A DNA stretch of 64,000 bases from Treponema_B putidum (GCF_007830595.1 NZ_VLLD01000007.1), one strand, 5' to 3'; shown: positions 9,114-18,907, counted from the first letter of the stretch. A program made the numbers and translations. Notes: generated by a model from the sequence alone, not told the origin.

Positions 9114-10031
9114 TTATTTTACTTGGATCTTTAAACGCGGATCCAAAGCGTCCCTAATTCCATCTCCAAAGAAATTGATACTTAGTACTGTAAGTACAAT
9201 GCATAATCCAGGAGGAAGCCATACCCAATAATATCTTGATAAGACAGTAATAGATTGAGCATCATATAGCATATTACCCCAACTTGCTTTTGGCGGCTGA
9301 ACACCCATCCCAAGAAAACTCAAGGCTGATTCACTTAAAATTGCTCTTGCAACATTAAATGTAACTGTTATTAAAATTGGAGGAAAAGCATTTGGTAAAA
9401 TATATTTTAAAATAATTGAAAAATTTGAAGTGCCTATTGATCTTGCCGCTTCAATATACTCCTTTTCCTTTATACTAAGCACATTTGCATATATTAATCG
9501 GGCAAATACTGTCCACTGCAAAACTCCTAATACAATGGTAACAGACCATATTGACGGACCTATTACAGATACTAATACTAAAATTAAAATTATTGAAGGA
9601 AAGGATAAAAATATATCTCCCAATCTCATGATAAATACTTCCCAGATTTTTTTATAGTAGCCTGCAATTAATCCTAAAGGAACTCCTATGCTAAGAGATA
9701 TTAATGTCGATACAACTCCGACCATAAGTGATGTACGGCCTCCATATATTAATCTTGCAAATAAATCTCTTCCTATGGCATCAGTACCAAGGATATGTGA
9801 ACTTGTCGGCGCAGAATTAAATGCAGCCGGATCTGATGTGTATGGATCTAATTTTAAAATAAAAGGTAAAATAATTACTAAAAGAGATAGAAGTAAAAAA
9901 AATATTAAACCGGCCATTGCTAATTTATTATTTAATAATTTTTCCATAACTTCATTAAAATAAGTGTTCTTTTTTTCTTCAGATATATTTTCTGAAAAAT
10001 ATGTTTTGTCTTCTGTTATATTGTTTTCCAT
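9114..10031 (-). CDS. oppC: Peptide ABC transporter permease, OppC/DppC type
   Basis: Second channel subunit, 305 residues. The N-terminal cytoplasmic segment is followed by a helix (LAMAGLIFFLLLSLLVIIL) and the OppC N-terminal pattern HILGTDAIGRDLFARLIYGG. Then come several helices and the EAA loop EYIEAARSIGTSNFSIILKY that contacts an ATPase. It begins 9 bases after the oppB stop. The ribosome site is weak, which suggests coupling to oppB translation. Confidence 0.93.
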   Translation of the reverse strand: MENNITEDKTYFSENISEEKKNTYFNEVMEKLLNNKLAMAGLIFFLLLSLLVIILPFILKLDPYTSDPAAFNSAPTSSHILGTDAIGRDLFARLIYGGRTSLMVGVVSTLISLSIGVPLGLIAGYYKKIWEVFIMRLGDIFLSFPSIILILVLVSVIGPSIWSVTIVLGVLQWTVFARLIYANVLSIKEKEYIEAARSIGTSNFSIILKYILPNAFPPILITVTFNVARAILSESALSFLGMGVQPPKASWGNMLYDAQSITVLSRYYWVWLPPGLCIVLTVLSINFFGDGIRDALDPRLKIQVK

Positions 10032-10040
10032 AATGTACGC

Positions 10041-10994
10041 CTACTTATATGAAATTCTAGGATCAACTAATCCATAAGCCAGATCTGTTATTAAATTCGC
10101 AATTAATACGGCAATAGATATATTTACTGTAATACCCATAATTACAGGGTAATCTTTAGCATTAATGGCTTGAACCATTAAAGTTCCTATTCCCGGCCAT
10201 CCAAACACTTGTTCTGTAACCACTGCACCTCCAACCAATGAAGGAATTGACATACCTACTACAGTTATAATAGGTATAAGTGAATTTTTAAGCGCATGTG
10301 TATAATAAACTTGATTTCTTTTTAGGCCTTTTGCTCTTGCTGTAGTGATATAATCTTCTTGCAATACTTCAAGCATACTGCCCCTCATGTAACGCATCCA
10401 GCTGCCTATTTGTTGAAATGATAGAACCAAAGTTGGTAAAATCATGTGTTTTAATAGCATAAGAGCAGTTTTCTTTCCGCTTGCATCAAACAAGCCTCCT
10501 GATGGAAGAAGTCTTAATTTAATTGCACAAAAATATATTAATATTAGCCCCATAAAAAAATTAGGTGTAGCTACTAGAATAAATGAAAATGCGCTGCTGG
10601 CGTGGTCTCTAAAACTATTAGGTTTAGATGCAGAGAATATTCCTAACGGAATTGAAATCAATAAGGAGAGAAGCAGTGAAGATCCAGCCAATAAAGCTGT
10701 AATACCCATTCTTTCAAAAATCATTTGTGTTACGGGTCTTTGTGATTGAAACGAAAATCCGAGATCCATATTAAAAAAATTTTTTAACCATATAAAGTAT
10801 TGAATGAATATAGATTGATCCAGCCCAAGAGAATTTCTTTTTCTTTCAAGCTCCATTACCGTTATTCTTGGATCAGCTAAGTATGCATCAAGCGGACTTC
10901 CAGCCATAGAAAGAATTAAATATGTAAAGAAAGTTATGCCCAAAAAAGTGGGGACGGCTATGAGTAATCTTTTAATTACATATTTAAATTTCAT
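10041..10994 (-). CDS. oppB: Peptide ABC transporter permease, OppB/DppB type
   Basis: First gene of the transporter operon and one half of the inner-membrane channel. The start is put at the ATG at 10994 because AGAAGG lies 6 bases before it and the product MKFKYVIKRLLIAVPTFLG begins as the family does; the frame runs upstream without support. It has 317 residues. It shows a first helix, then AGSPLDAYLADPRITVMELE, LGLDQSIFIQY, and the EAA loop DYITTARAKGLKRNQVYYTH. It ends in YGLVDPRISYK, typical of OppB. Confidence 0.93.
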   Translation of the reverse strand: MKFKYVIKRLLIAVPTFLGITFFTYLILSMAGSPLDAYLADPRITVMELERKRNSLGLDQSIFIQYFIWLKNFFNMDLGFSFQSQRPVTQMIFERMGITALLAGSSLLLSLLISIPLGIFSASKPNSFRDHASSAFSFILVATPNFFMGLILIYFCAIKLRLLPSGGLFDASGKKTALMLLKHMILPTLVLSFQQIGSWMRYMRGSMLEVLQEDYITTARAKGLKRNQVYYTHALKNSLIPIITVVGMSIPSLVGGAVVTEQVFGWPGIGTLMVQAINAKDYPVIMGITVNISIAVLIANLITDLAYGLVDPRISYK

Positions 10995-11067
10995 ATTTTG
11001 CCTTCTATAAAAAATATTAAAAAGTGCTAAGTTTATAAAATTTTTATTTTGAAACTTACTTTTGTTT

Positions 11068-11096
11068 ATACTAACTGTATTTTTATATTTTGTCAA
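11068..11096 (-). promoter_or_regulatory. Predicted sigma-70 promoter for oppB operon
   Basis: TTGACA (11096-11091), 17-base spacer, TAGTAT (11073-11068) on the minus strand. The predicted transcript starts about 11061, leaving a leader of roughly 67 bases before oppB. Confidence 0.6.
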
Positions 11097-11199
11097 TACT
11101 ACTAATGATTTTTCAAATTCACAAAATTCCCGTTTATTTTATAATGGGGAGCCTTCAAAAACATCAGTTTTTAAATTTAGTTTGCCCTATTCCTGCCTC

Positions 11200-11228
11200 T
11201 TGACTACATAAATATTTTTTTATATATA
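11200..11228 (+). promoter_or_regulatory. Predicted promoter for the hydrogenase gene
   Basis: TTGACT (11200-11205), 17-base spacer, TATATA (11223-11228). It lies about 30 bases before an AGGAGAG ribosome site and the ATG at 11257. Confidence 0.5.
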
Positions 11229-11256
11229 TTTAATCTGCCGTTTTTTAGGAGAGAGT

Positions 11257-12738
11257 ATGCTTAACATAAATAATAACACATCTAATATTAAAAGAGAAAT
11301 TCTTGTACGCATTGCCAAGCTCCAGCTTGAAGGCAAGCTTGAAGAAGGAGTTCACTATATTCCGAGGGAAATGGTGCCGCGAAACAGTACACCTATAAGA
11401 TGCTGTATTTTTCATGATAGAGAAATAATGAGGCATAGGGTAATTGCAAGGCTCGGCTGTTCTTTGGAAAATTATGATGAAGAAAAGACCTTGGCTCAAT
11501 TTGCAAAAGAAGCTTTAGAAAGAAAAAAACCGACATGGCCAATGCTCACCGTTTTGGATGAGGCCTGTAATGCCTGCGTAAAAAGTAAATATATGATTAC
11601 AAATGCTTGTCAAGCCTGTGTTGCCCGTCCCTGCATGATGAACTGCCCTAAAACCGCTATAGCGATTTCGGGAGGAAGAGCCCGTATTGATGAAGAAAAA
11701 TGTATAAACTGCGGTATCTGTTTAAAAAACTGCCCCTACCATGCCGTTATAAAAATTCCCGTTCCGTGTGAAGAGTCCTGTCCGGTGGGCGCTATCTCAA
11801 AAGACGAAAACGGTAAAGAAAGAATCGATTACCATAAATGTATCTTTTGCGGAAACTGCATGAGGGAATGTCCTTTCGGAGCCATGATGGATAAGGGACA
11901 GATTGTGGATGTAATAAAGCATTTAATGAGCGGAAAAAAGGTTTCTGCCCTCTATGCTCCTGCGGTTGCAGCCCAGTTTAAGGCTGTTTCGGGACAGCTT
12001 GAGTCTGCCTTAAAAAAAGCCGGCTTCGATAAGGTCTGGGAGGTAGCTATAGGTGCGGACATAACAGCTGACCGTGAAGCTTCCGAGTTTGAAGAGAGAA
12101 TGGAACACGGCCATATCTTAATGACTACATCCTGCTGTCCTGCCTATGTCAGGGCAGTAAAAAAACATGTTCCGGCACTTGTTCCCTGTATTTCGGATAC
12201 AAGAAGCCCGATGCACTATACGGCTGAGTTGGCAAAAAAAGAAGACCCTGGCTGTGTTACCGTATTTATAGGCCCATGTCTTGCAAAGAGGAGGGAGGGC
12301 TTGGAAGACGAGTTTGTAGACTATGTTTTGTCTATAGAAGAATTGGGAGCCTTGCTTACTGCCAAAGAAATAGATATTTCTAAGGAAGATGCCTTGCCCG
12401 GAAAAATTACGCCTACCTCTTCGGGAAGGGGATTTGCTGCCTCAGGCGGAGTTGCCGAGGCTGTAAGAGTACGCCTTAAAAAACCTGAAAACCTTCGCCC
12501 CGTGCTTATAAACGGCCTTAATAAGGAAGGAATGAAGCAGCTTGCCTCTTATGGTAAAATTCAAAGCGGAGAGATCCCTCATGATTCGTCCACGCCCAAC
12601 CTTGTAGAAGTTATGTCATGTGAAGGCGGTTGTATAGGCGGTCCTTCGGTTATCACAAACCCAAAACTTGCCGCAAGCCAACTAAAAAAATATGCGGAAG
12701 AAGGACTTTCTTATTCAAGTAAAAAAGGCTTAACATAG
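11257..12738 (+). CDS. Monomeric group B [FeFe] hydrogenase
   Basis: Predicted to reduce protons or oxidise H2 with ferredoxin-type electrons in the cytoplasm. The 493 residues begin with a family-specific N-terminal region, then Cys-rich 4Fe-4S segments (C118/C121/C126/C130, C149/C152/C155/C159, C171/C175, C195/C198/C201/C205), then the H-cluster domain. The H-cluster signatures are TSCCPAY (291-297), GPCLAKRRE (339-347) and EVMSCEGGCIGGP (451-463). The Gly-Pro-Cys second motif and C-E-G-G-C third motif fit group B rather than the classical group A HydA. Maturases HydE, HydF and HydG are not in this window. The gene stands alone, divergent from the opp operon. Direction of catalysis is not known for this group from sequence. 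Confidence 0.88.
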   Translation: MLNINNNTSNIKREILVRIAKLQLEGKLEEGVHYIPREMVPRNSTPIRCCIFHDREIMRHRVIARLGCSLENYDEEKTLAQFAKEALERKKPTWPMLTVLDEACNACVKSKYMITNACQACVARPCMMNCPKTAIAISGGRARIDEEKCINCGICLKNCPYHAVIKIPVPCEESCPVGAISKDENGKERIDYHKCIFCGNCMRECPFGAMMDKGQIVDVIKHLMSGKKVSALYAPAVAAQFKAVSGQLESALKKAGFDKVWEVAIGADITADREASEFEERMEHGHILMTTSCCPAYVRAVKKHVPALVPCISDTRSPMHYTAELAKKEDPGCVTVFIGPCLAKRREGLEDEFVDYVLSIEELGALLTAKEIDISKEDALPGKITPTSSGRGFAASGGVAEAVRVRLKKPENLRPVLINGLNKEGMKQLASYGKIQSGEIPHDSSTPNLVEVMSCEGGCIGGPSVITNPKLAASQLKKYAEEGLSYSSKKGLT

Positions 12739-12758
12739 ATTTTCTCCGCAGCTTTTGA

Positions 12759-12787
12759 TTGCAGATTTTATATTTTTTTGATATAAT
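12759..12787 (+). promoter_or_regulatory. Predicted promoter giving a leaderless AAA-ATPase mRNA
   Basis: A perfect TATAAT (12782-12787) abuts the ATG at 12788, with a weak TTGCAG 17 bases upstream. Transcription would start near 12794, which is the A of a second in-frame ATG. No ribosome site is present. Confidence 0.5.
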
Positions 12788-14401
12788 ATGAGCATGAGTA
12801 CAATTAGAAAAATGCCCATAGGCGTTCAAAGTTTTGAAGTTATACGAAAAGAAAATTTTGTCTATGTAGATAAGACAGAGCTTATTTGTAAATTAGTAAA
12901 TGAAAGCCGTGTCCACTTTTTAAGCCGTCCGCGCCGCTTCGGGAAAAGCCTTTTGCTTTCTACACTAAAAGCCTACTTCCTAGGGCAAAAAGAACTTTTT
13001 AAAGGTTTGGCTATTGAAAAACTTGAAGAAGCTGAAAAAGGAAAGCGCGAAATCTGGCAGGAATATCCGGTACTCTATTTGGATTTTAACCTTTCAAAAT
13101 ACGAAACAAGAGAAGACTTGGAAAGCCTTTTAAATAATCATCTTTGCAGGTGGGAAGAACTTTACGGCAGTAAGGATTCCGAAAATACTCTTACCGAACG
13201 CTTTTTCGGAGTGATAAACCGCTCTTATGAAAAAACCGGCAGGCAGGCTGTCGTTCTTATCGATGAGTACGATAAGCCTCTCCTTCAAACTATGTGGAAG
13301 GATGAAGCCTTAAACGAAACCTACCGCACAATCCTCAAAGGCTTTTTTGGAGTTATTAAAAGTGCAGACCAATACCTCCGCTTCGCCTTTTTAACGGGGG
13401 TTACAAAATTCAGTAAGGTGAGTATCTTCAGCGATTTAAACAACTTACGTGATTTAAGCCTATTGTCGGATTATTCGGTTATCTGCGGTATCTCGCAAGA
13501 AGAGCTTGAAACCGATTTTAAGCCTGAGATTGCAGCCCTCGCAGAAAATAATAGCTTGACTTATGAGGAAGCTCTTGCAAAGTTAAAGCAAAGATATGAC
13601 GGCTACCTTTTTGCCAGAAAGGGAAAGGCTATGTATAATCCTTTCAGTCTTTTAAATGTTTTTGCTTCCCGAGAATTTTCAAGCTATTGGTTTGCAACCG
13701 GCACGCCGACATTTTTGGTAGAATACTTAAAGAAAGCTTATTACAATATCCCCGACCTTGACGGAAACGTAAAGATGAACGAGTCCGGCATGGAAACCTA
13801 CCGAGCAGATGCAATAAATCCCTTGCCTATTCTTTTTCAATCGGGGTATTTAACGATTAAAGATTATAACGATTTTTCGAGGCTTTACCGCTTGGGCTTT
13901 CCGAATGATGAAGTGCGTTACGGCTTTTTGGATAACTTGCTTCCGGCTTATACTTCTATAAGAACCGATAAAACGGGAGTTTCGATTTGGGAATTCTACG
14001 AGCAGATAGAAGCCGGAGATGTAGACGGCTTTATGCAAAAGATGAAGGGGATAATTTCAGGAATACCCTACGACAACTTAACCGAAAAAGATTTAGCCTT
14101 GCGTGAACAAAACTATCAGACTGCGGTTTATCTTGTGTTCGCATTGATAAATCAGTTTGTGCATACGGAAGTTCATTGTGCAACGGGAAGGGCTGACTGC
14201 ATTGTTGAATTTAAAGATAAGGTTTATATATTTGAATTTAAACTTACTTCAAACGAAACGGCAGAAGATGCCGTAAAACAAATCAAAGAGAAAGGCTACA
14301 AAGACAAGTATTCCGGAAGCGGTAAAAAAATTATAGCAATCGGTTCAAGTTTTGATGAAGAAAAAAGGACTATTGCAGACTGGCGGGTTGAATCTTGGTA
14401 A
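12788..14401 (+). CDS. AAA-ATPase-like / PD-(D/E)XK nuclease superfamily protein
   Basis: Member of a widespread, poorly understood bacterial family that multiplies in Bacteroidetes, Fibrobacter and treponemes. The 537 residues open with MPIGVQSFEVIRKENFVYVDKT. The P-loop-like motif SRPRRFGKSLLL follows at about residues 40-51, and the Walker B-like VVLIDEYDKPLL at about 154-165. The C-terminal nuclease-like part has TGRADCIVEFKDKVYIFEFK, where the D, E and K could form a PD-(D/E)XK site. The predicted promoter suggests translation from the ATG at 12794 (535 residues). Function is unknown; roles in mobile-element or defence biology are speculation. Confidence 0.85.
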   Translation: MSMSTIRKMPIGVQSFEVIRKENFVYVDKTELICKLVNESRVHFLSRPRRFGKSLLLSTLKAYFLGQKELFKGLAIEKLEEAEKGKREIWQEYPVLYLDFNLSKYETREDLESLLNNHLCRWEELYGSKDSENTLTERFFGVINRSYEKTGRQAVVLIDEYDKPLLQTMWKDEALNETYRTILKGFFGVIKSADQYLRFAFLTGVTKFSKVSIFSDLNNLRDLSLLSDYSVICGISQEELETDFKPEIAALAENNSLTYEEALAKLKQRYDGYLFARKGKAMYNPFSLLNVFASREFSSYWFATGTPTFLVEYLKKAYYNIPDLDGNVKMNESGMETYRADAINPLPILFQSGYLTIKDYNDFSRLYRLGFPNDEVRYGFLDNLLPAYTSIRTDKTGVSIWEFYEQIEAGDVDGFMQKMKGIISGIPYDNLTEKDLALREQNYQTAVYLVFALINQFVHTEVHCATGRADCIVEFKDKVYIFEFKLTSNETAEDAVKQIKEKGYKDKYSGSGKKIIAIGSSFDEEKRTIADWRVESW

Positions 14402-14434
14402 ATTTTGTATAGGTCGTTTATTTGTCAGCTCTGC

Positions 14435-15301
14435 CTATAATACTTTTTCATATAATTCATAATTGCCGATATGAGTAAAGCCTAAATCCTGTAAAATACA
14501 ATGCTCATTTTTATCGGCAAAAAAATATAAGTGTGAAATCTTTATTTCTTTTGCTTTGTTTAATGCTTTGATTGTTAAGTTTTTAAAAATAACCGGATTA
14601 AATTTTTTATCTACATAATCTATGCCGAATATTTCCATAAAATCATTTATGCAGATAAAATAAATATTTCCGGTAAGTTTTTGATTTTGATAATAAAGAT
14701 AAATATACCACCTGTGTTTTTCATTTGGATTTATAATTGCATCATATAACCTTTCAGAATTCCAGTACATATTATCATAATTATCATGAAGTTTTTTAAA
14801 CTCATTAAAATTATCTTTGCTTACAGGAACAATATTTTTATCTTCTTCTTTTGTTATATAGTCTTTAAGCTTTAAAATATTTACATAGCTTTTTTCGATA
14901 CAATTAAATTCGCATTTTTTTAAATAAGATATTGCTGAATAATTTATTTCAGGAAATCCGAAATGAATCTTATACCCCTTATATTTCGGAATTATATACT
15001 TTATAAACTCATCAAAAGCAATTTCAAAATGATGTTGAATATTAAAAGCTTCAAAGGCTATGAGTTTATCGTTTTCTAAAACATAATAATGAATCCAGCC
15101 GGCAATTTCTTTTTCATATTTAAAAAGTAAGATTTGATGAGTCTTATCGTTTATTCCGCGTTTTGCATGTAAGATAAAATCTTTTTTTGTTTTTATCCCA
15201 TCGGTGTAAGTTGGGTATGAAGAAATTTTTTGATCCAAGGCCAGAGAATAAGCAAAGTCAGAATATTTATCAAAATCTTTTTTATCGAGATGTTCTAACA
15301 T
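14435..15301 (-). CDS. GNAT-like acetyltransferase
   Basis: The 288-residue protein has two halves that each look GNAT-like. The first includes LLFKYEKEIAGWIHYYVLEN and a short acceptor-side helix. The second includes WYIYLYYQNQKLTGNIYFIC, a helix LTIKALNKAKEI, and ILQDLGFTHIGNYELYEKVL, which resembles the final strands of a GNAT fold. Substrate is not deducible. It overlaps the end of the UPF0340 gene by 7 bases, so the two are probably translated together. Confidence 0.65.
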   Translation of the reverse strand: MLEHLDKKDFDKYSDFAYSLALDQKISSYPTYTDGIKTKKDFILHAKRGINDKTHQILLFKYEKEIAGWIHYYVLENDKLIAFEAFNIQHHFEIAFDEFIKYIIPKYKGYKIHFGFPEINYSAISYLKKCEFNCIEKSYVNILKLKDYITKEEDKNIVPVSKDNFNEFKKLHDNYDNMYWNSERLYDAIINPNEKHRWYIYLYYQNQKLTGNIYFICINDFMEIFGIDYVDKKFNPVIFKNLTIKALNKAKEIKISHLYFFADKNEHCILQDLGFTHIGNYELYEKVL

Positions 15302-15852
15302 TTTTCATACACGGCCCTTTCACCGCCGATCAATTTGGGGCGGCTTTTTAGGGCTGTGAGCCTCGCCGAGCCTATGTACTTGGTTTTAAGCCTTACGGGT
15401 ACTTGCACAAATTTTACATGCATTCCGATTTCGGTGTCTCCTATGTCTATGCCGGCATGGGCCCTTACATGTTCTATCATAACCGGAGACTTAAAAAGAT
15501 TGTAGGCGGCGAGGGAAGCGGCTCCTCCTGCGTGGAGGGCGGGAACTACGGACACCTCTTCAAAGCCGTATTTTTCTTGAGATTCCTTTTCGATAACGAG
15601 GGCTCGGTTTATGTGTTCGCAGCCTTGAACCGCCAAAAAGATTCCCTTAGGTTCAAGGACTGAAAGCAGGGCGGAGACTATTGTTCTTCCGACTTCTTCA
15701 TTTGATGCCTTACCGATTACTCCTCCCGAAACCTCGCTGGTGCTGCAGCCCAGAACAAGTATATCTCCGGCTTTTAAAGAGGCCGCTTCAAGAAGCTCAT
15801 TTAAAGCGGCTATAGTTTCTACTTTTATTTTTTCTAAATCGATTCCGCTCAT
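15295..15852 (-). CDS. UPF0340 (YwlG/TIGR01440) family protein
   Basis: Conserved 185-residue cytoplasmic protein of unknown biochemical role. Recognisable segments are ILVLGCSTSEVSGGVIGKAS, FLAVQGCEHINRALVIE, VPALHAGGAASLAAY and HAGIDIGDTEIGMH. Length equals the family norm. It lies 26 bases downstream of purL and upstream of the acetyltransferase gene on the same strand, so all three may share a transcript. Confidence 0.88.
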   Translation of the reverse strand: MSGIDLEKIKVETIAALNELLEAASLKAGDILVLGCSTSEVSGGVIGKASNEEVGRTIVSALLSVLEPKGIFLAVQGCEHINRALVIEKESQEKYGFEEVSVVPALHAGGAASLAAYNLFKSPVMIEHVRAHAGIDIGDTEIGMHVKFVQVPVRLKTKYIGSARLTALKSRPKLIGGERAVYEKC

Positions 15853-15878
15853 ATTTCCTCGCCCTTAAAGTACCTTCG

Positions 15879-18725
15879 TTAAAGTTTTAATTCTGTCTTT
15901 CCGCAGGTTTTTCCTATCTCGTAAATTGAAGCACCTTCCATTTCCTTTTCAAAGGCTGAACGGTTTTCTTCTTTTATTTCTACAAGAAGACAGCCTGTGG
16001 TTTCCCCAAAGAGGCTTGCAATCTTTGAAGCTCCCAGCCTTGTGTGGAAGTCTTCTTTTAACTCGGCTCCTATTCCGCTTAAACACATTTCGTAGAGGGC
16101 GGCAGCAAGGCCTCCTTCGCTTAGGTCGTGGCATGAAAGCACCAAGCCCTTCATTATATTGGAGTGAAGTTTTTTATAAAGCTCAGCCGCTTCTTTTTTA
16201 AAGGGAGGAACGGCATCGCTTTCTCCTGAAGGAATGCCGAAAAGTTCTGCAAAGACCGAGCCGCCGAAAGAAAATTGAGGTTTACCTACGAGGTAAATAG
16301 CCGAACCTTCTTTTTTAAAGTCCGAGCCCGGAACCTTTCCGATGTCGGGAACTATTCCCATCGCAGAGATTAAAAGTGACGGCGGAATGGAAACTCTTTT
16401 TCCTTCCGAGCTTAGGTATTCGTTATTAAAGGAATCCTTCCCCGAAATAAAGGGAGTTTTAAAGACAAGGGCTGTGTCATAGCAAGAACGTGCCATCTCT
16501 ATCAGAGCCCACATGGTTTCCGGACGGTTGGGATCTCCCAAGCAAAAGTTATCGAGGATGGCTGTTTTTTCGGGATCTGCTCCGGCTGCAACGGCGTTTC
16601 GGACAGCTTCGTCTATTGCACTTGCTGCGGCTGCATAAGGATCCAAAAGCCCCTGCCTCGGATTTAAGGCATTTGAGATAGCAACGGCTTTTTTTCCTTC
16701 CGTTTCCATAGGCTTTATAACGGCTGCGTCCTGAGGCACATTCCCTTCAGGTCCGTCATAGGGGCGTAGAATTGTTCCGCCTTGAACTTCATGGTCGTAA
16801 AGCCTTACTATGTCTTCTTTTGAATTTACGGCATGATGATTTATCACAGCCTTTAGAGCCTCATTCAGATCGAGTTCCTTATATTCCGGATATTTTATAA
16901 AAGGTTTTCCATCTTTTGGAGGAGCCGCTTTTAGTTTTCTCTGCGGCGGGCCCGAATGTAAAAAGCCGCATGAAAGATTTATTATTTCCTTTTCGCCGAA
17001 GCGTACCCTTAAAACGGCATCTCCTGTAAAACGGCCGAGGTTTGTCAATTCCACATCATTGGCATCGCAGAGCTTTTGTAAGGCATCGAGTTTGTCATTG
17101 GGAACGGCGATAACCATTCTTTCTTGTGCCTCCGAAAGCCAGAGCTCCCATGGGGCAAGGCCCTGATATTTTACGGGGATTTTTGCGAGGTCTACATCGC
17201 AGCCGAGGGCCGAAGCCATTTCGCCTACGGCAGAAGAATAACCTCCCGCTCCGCAGTCGGTAATTGCAGAATAAAGACCTTGGTCGCGGGCATCTATAAG
17301 AACTTCCGCTACCTTTTTTTGAATTATAGGTTCTCCAATTTGAACCGATGAGCCTGCAACATCACCGGTGCTTGCATCCATTACCATCGAAGAAAATGTA
17401 GCTCCTCTAAGGCCGTCCCGTCCCGTTTTTCCGCCTAAAGAAATAATATGATCTCCGGCCGAGGGCTTTGTGCGGTGCTTGCCTCTGGGGGCAATACCTG
17501 CACATCCGCAGTAGACTAAAGGATTTGAAGCATAGGCCTCGTGGTAGTGAACGCCTCCGTTTACGGTCGGAATGCCCATCTTGTTTCCGTAGTCCTTAAC
17601 TCCTTCTATAACGCCTGAGATTATGCGTTTAGGATGAAGGGTTCCCTTGGGAACATTTTCTGCCGGAGTGTCGGGATGGCCGAAGCAAAGGACATCGGTT
17701 ACGGCAAAGGGACGGGCTGAAACGCCCATAACGTCTCTGATAACACCTCCGACTCCGGTATTGGCTCCTCCGAAGGGCTCAATGGCGGAAGGATGGTTAT
17801 GAGTTTCCGCCTTAAAGGAAACTTCGTATTTTTCGTCAAATTCGATAATTCCGGCATTGTCCACAAAGGCAGATAGAACCCAAGGAGCATTGATGTCATC
17901 GGTGGCCTTTTTGATATAGGTTTTAATTATGCTGTTTACACAAAGACCGGGATAGGCCTTTTTTTGCTCCTCAGTGAGAGAAGAGCCGTCAATGTCTATT
18001 TTTGCCTTAAAAGTTTTATGAACGCAGTGCTCGCTCCAAGTTTGGGCTATCATTTCAAATTCCGCATCGGTACAAGATCGCTTTTCTTCCTTATAATATT
18101 CCCTGATAGCTCTCATCTCATAAATATCCAAAGCAGCCCGTCTTTCGTTTGAAAGGGCTAAAAGTTCATCATCGCTCATGGATGCTATGTCTATTATTTC
18201 AACGCTCGTATTAGGCTCATTTTTTCCGTCATGTTCGTGAGTCCATGAAGGTTCTACAAAGCCTATTTTATACTGTTCTATAACGTCATTGCATAAAAGG
18301 CTTTTTGCAATCTTTTCTATTTCGGCTTGGCTCAGTTCGCCCTGAATATCGTAGGCTTTTCCGCTGGTAATTTCTTCAACGCCGAGAATACCGAGTTCTT
18401 TGACTGCCCTCAAGGCCTCGCGTGAAGATGAGTCCGTAACTCCCGGCTTTAAGGCTGTTTCAATATGGAAAATATTTTTTTTATCTTCTATTGTAAAGCC
18501 TTCGGTTTGGCTGTACTCATAAAGCTCATCGCAAAACAAGAAGTCGGCCAATATCTTCTTTTCTTCATTTGAAAGATTTCCGCGCACAAAATAAAGGGCT
18601 TCCGTATTTATTTCTTTAACGTTTTTAAAGCCGAGAATATGGGCCTGCTTTAAAAGCTCCTCATTTTTGGGTATTTGGAAGTGTAAGCCTTTCTTACTTT
18701 TAACACAAAATCGGTAAATATTCAT
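15879..18725 (-). CDS. purL: Phosphoribosylformylglycinamidine synthase, PurS-PurL fusion
   Basis: Makes FGAM from FGAR, glutamine-derived ammonia and ATP. The start is the ATG at 18725, with AGAGG 6 bases upstream. The 948 residues begin with two PurS-like repeats (about 1-75 and 85-160; compare LKPGVTDSSSREALRAVKEL in the second), like the N-terminal domain of the large PurL enzymes. The synthetase core follows: WSEHCVHKTFKAKID, AETHNHPSAIEPFGGANTGV, GGKTGRDGLRGATFSS, ITDCGAGGYSSAVGEMA, ISGKDSFNNEY and CHDLSEGGLAAALYEM. The protein ends after this core with no glutaminase domain, so a separate PurQ must supply ammonia; none is seen here. The architecture sits between small PurL and the 1300-residue large form. 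Confidence 0.94.
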   Translation of the reverse strand: MNIYRFCVKSKKGLHFQIPKNEELLKQAHILGFKNVKEINTEALYFVRGNLSNEEKKILADFLFCDELYEYSQTEGFTIEDKKNIFHIETALKPGVTDSSSREALRAVKELGILGVEEITSGKAYDIQGELSQAEIEKIAKSLLCNDVIEQYKIGFVEPSWTHEHDGKNEPNTSVEIIDIASMSDDELLALSNERRAALDIYEMRAIREYYKEEKRSCTDAEFEMIAQTWSEHCVHKTFKAKIDIDGSSLTEEQKKAYPGLCVNSIIKTYIKKATDDINAPWVLSAFVDNAGIIEFDEKYEVSFKAETHNHPSAIEPFGGANTGVGGVIRDVMGVSARPFAVTDVLCFGHPDTPAENVPKGTLHPKRIISGVIEGVKDYGNKMGIPTVNGGVHYHEAYASNPLVYCGCAGIAPRGKHRTKPSAGDHIISLGGKTGRDGLRGATFSSMVMDASTGDVAGSSVQIGEPIIQKKVAEVLIDARDQGLYSAITDCGAGGYSSAVGEMASALGCDVDLAKIPVKYQGLAPWELWLSEAQERMVIAVPNDKLDALQKLCDANDVELTNLGRFTGDAVLRVRFGEKEIINLSCGFLHSGPPQRKLKAAPPKDGKPFIKYPEYKELDLNEALKAVINHHAVNSKEDIVRLYDHEVQGGTILRPYDGPEGNVPQDAAVIKPMETEGKKAVAISNALNPRQGLLDPYAAAASAIDEAVRNAVAAGADPEKTAILDNFCLGDPNRPETMWALIEMARSCYDTALVFKTPFISGKDSFNNEYLSSEGKRVSIPPSLLISAMGIVPDIGKVPGSDFKKEGSAIYLVGKPQFSFGGSVFAELFGIPSGESDAVPPFKKEAAELYKKLHSNIMKGLVLSCHDLSEGGLAAALYEMCLSGIGAELKEDFHTRLGASKIASLFGETTGCLLVEIKEENRSAFEKEMEGASIYEIGKTCGKTELKL

Positions 18726-18845
18726 AGACAACCTCTTAAGCTCCGATGGATTTTAGATAAGTATACTTGAACCGAGGGAAAAATTCAAGGGTAGGGATAA
18801 AGTGTTGGTTTTGAGCGGGTTTGCTTATTTATGAAGATAAAAACA

Positions 18846-18907
18846 GGTACGAAGGTTGCTTCAAAAACTACCTGCCTGTTGCTTATTTTTCTCGCCAACT
18901 TCGTACC
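18846..18907. repeat. Imperfect inverted repeat in the intergenic region after purL start
   Basis: GGTACGAAG (18846-18854) pairs with its complement at 18899-18907, and neighbouring bases pair partly. The whole is about 62 bases. It is not followed by a clean T-run. It is one of three long imperfect palindromes in this island. The rest of 18726-18957 shows nothing I can support. Confidence 0.5.
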
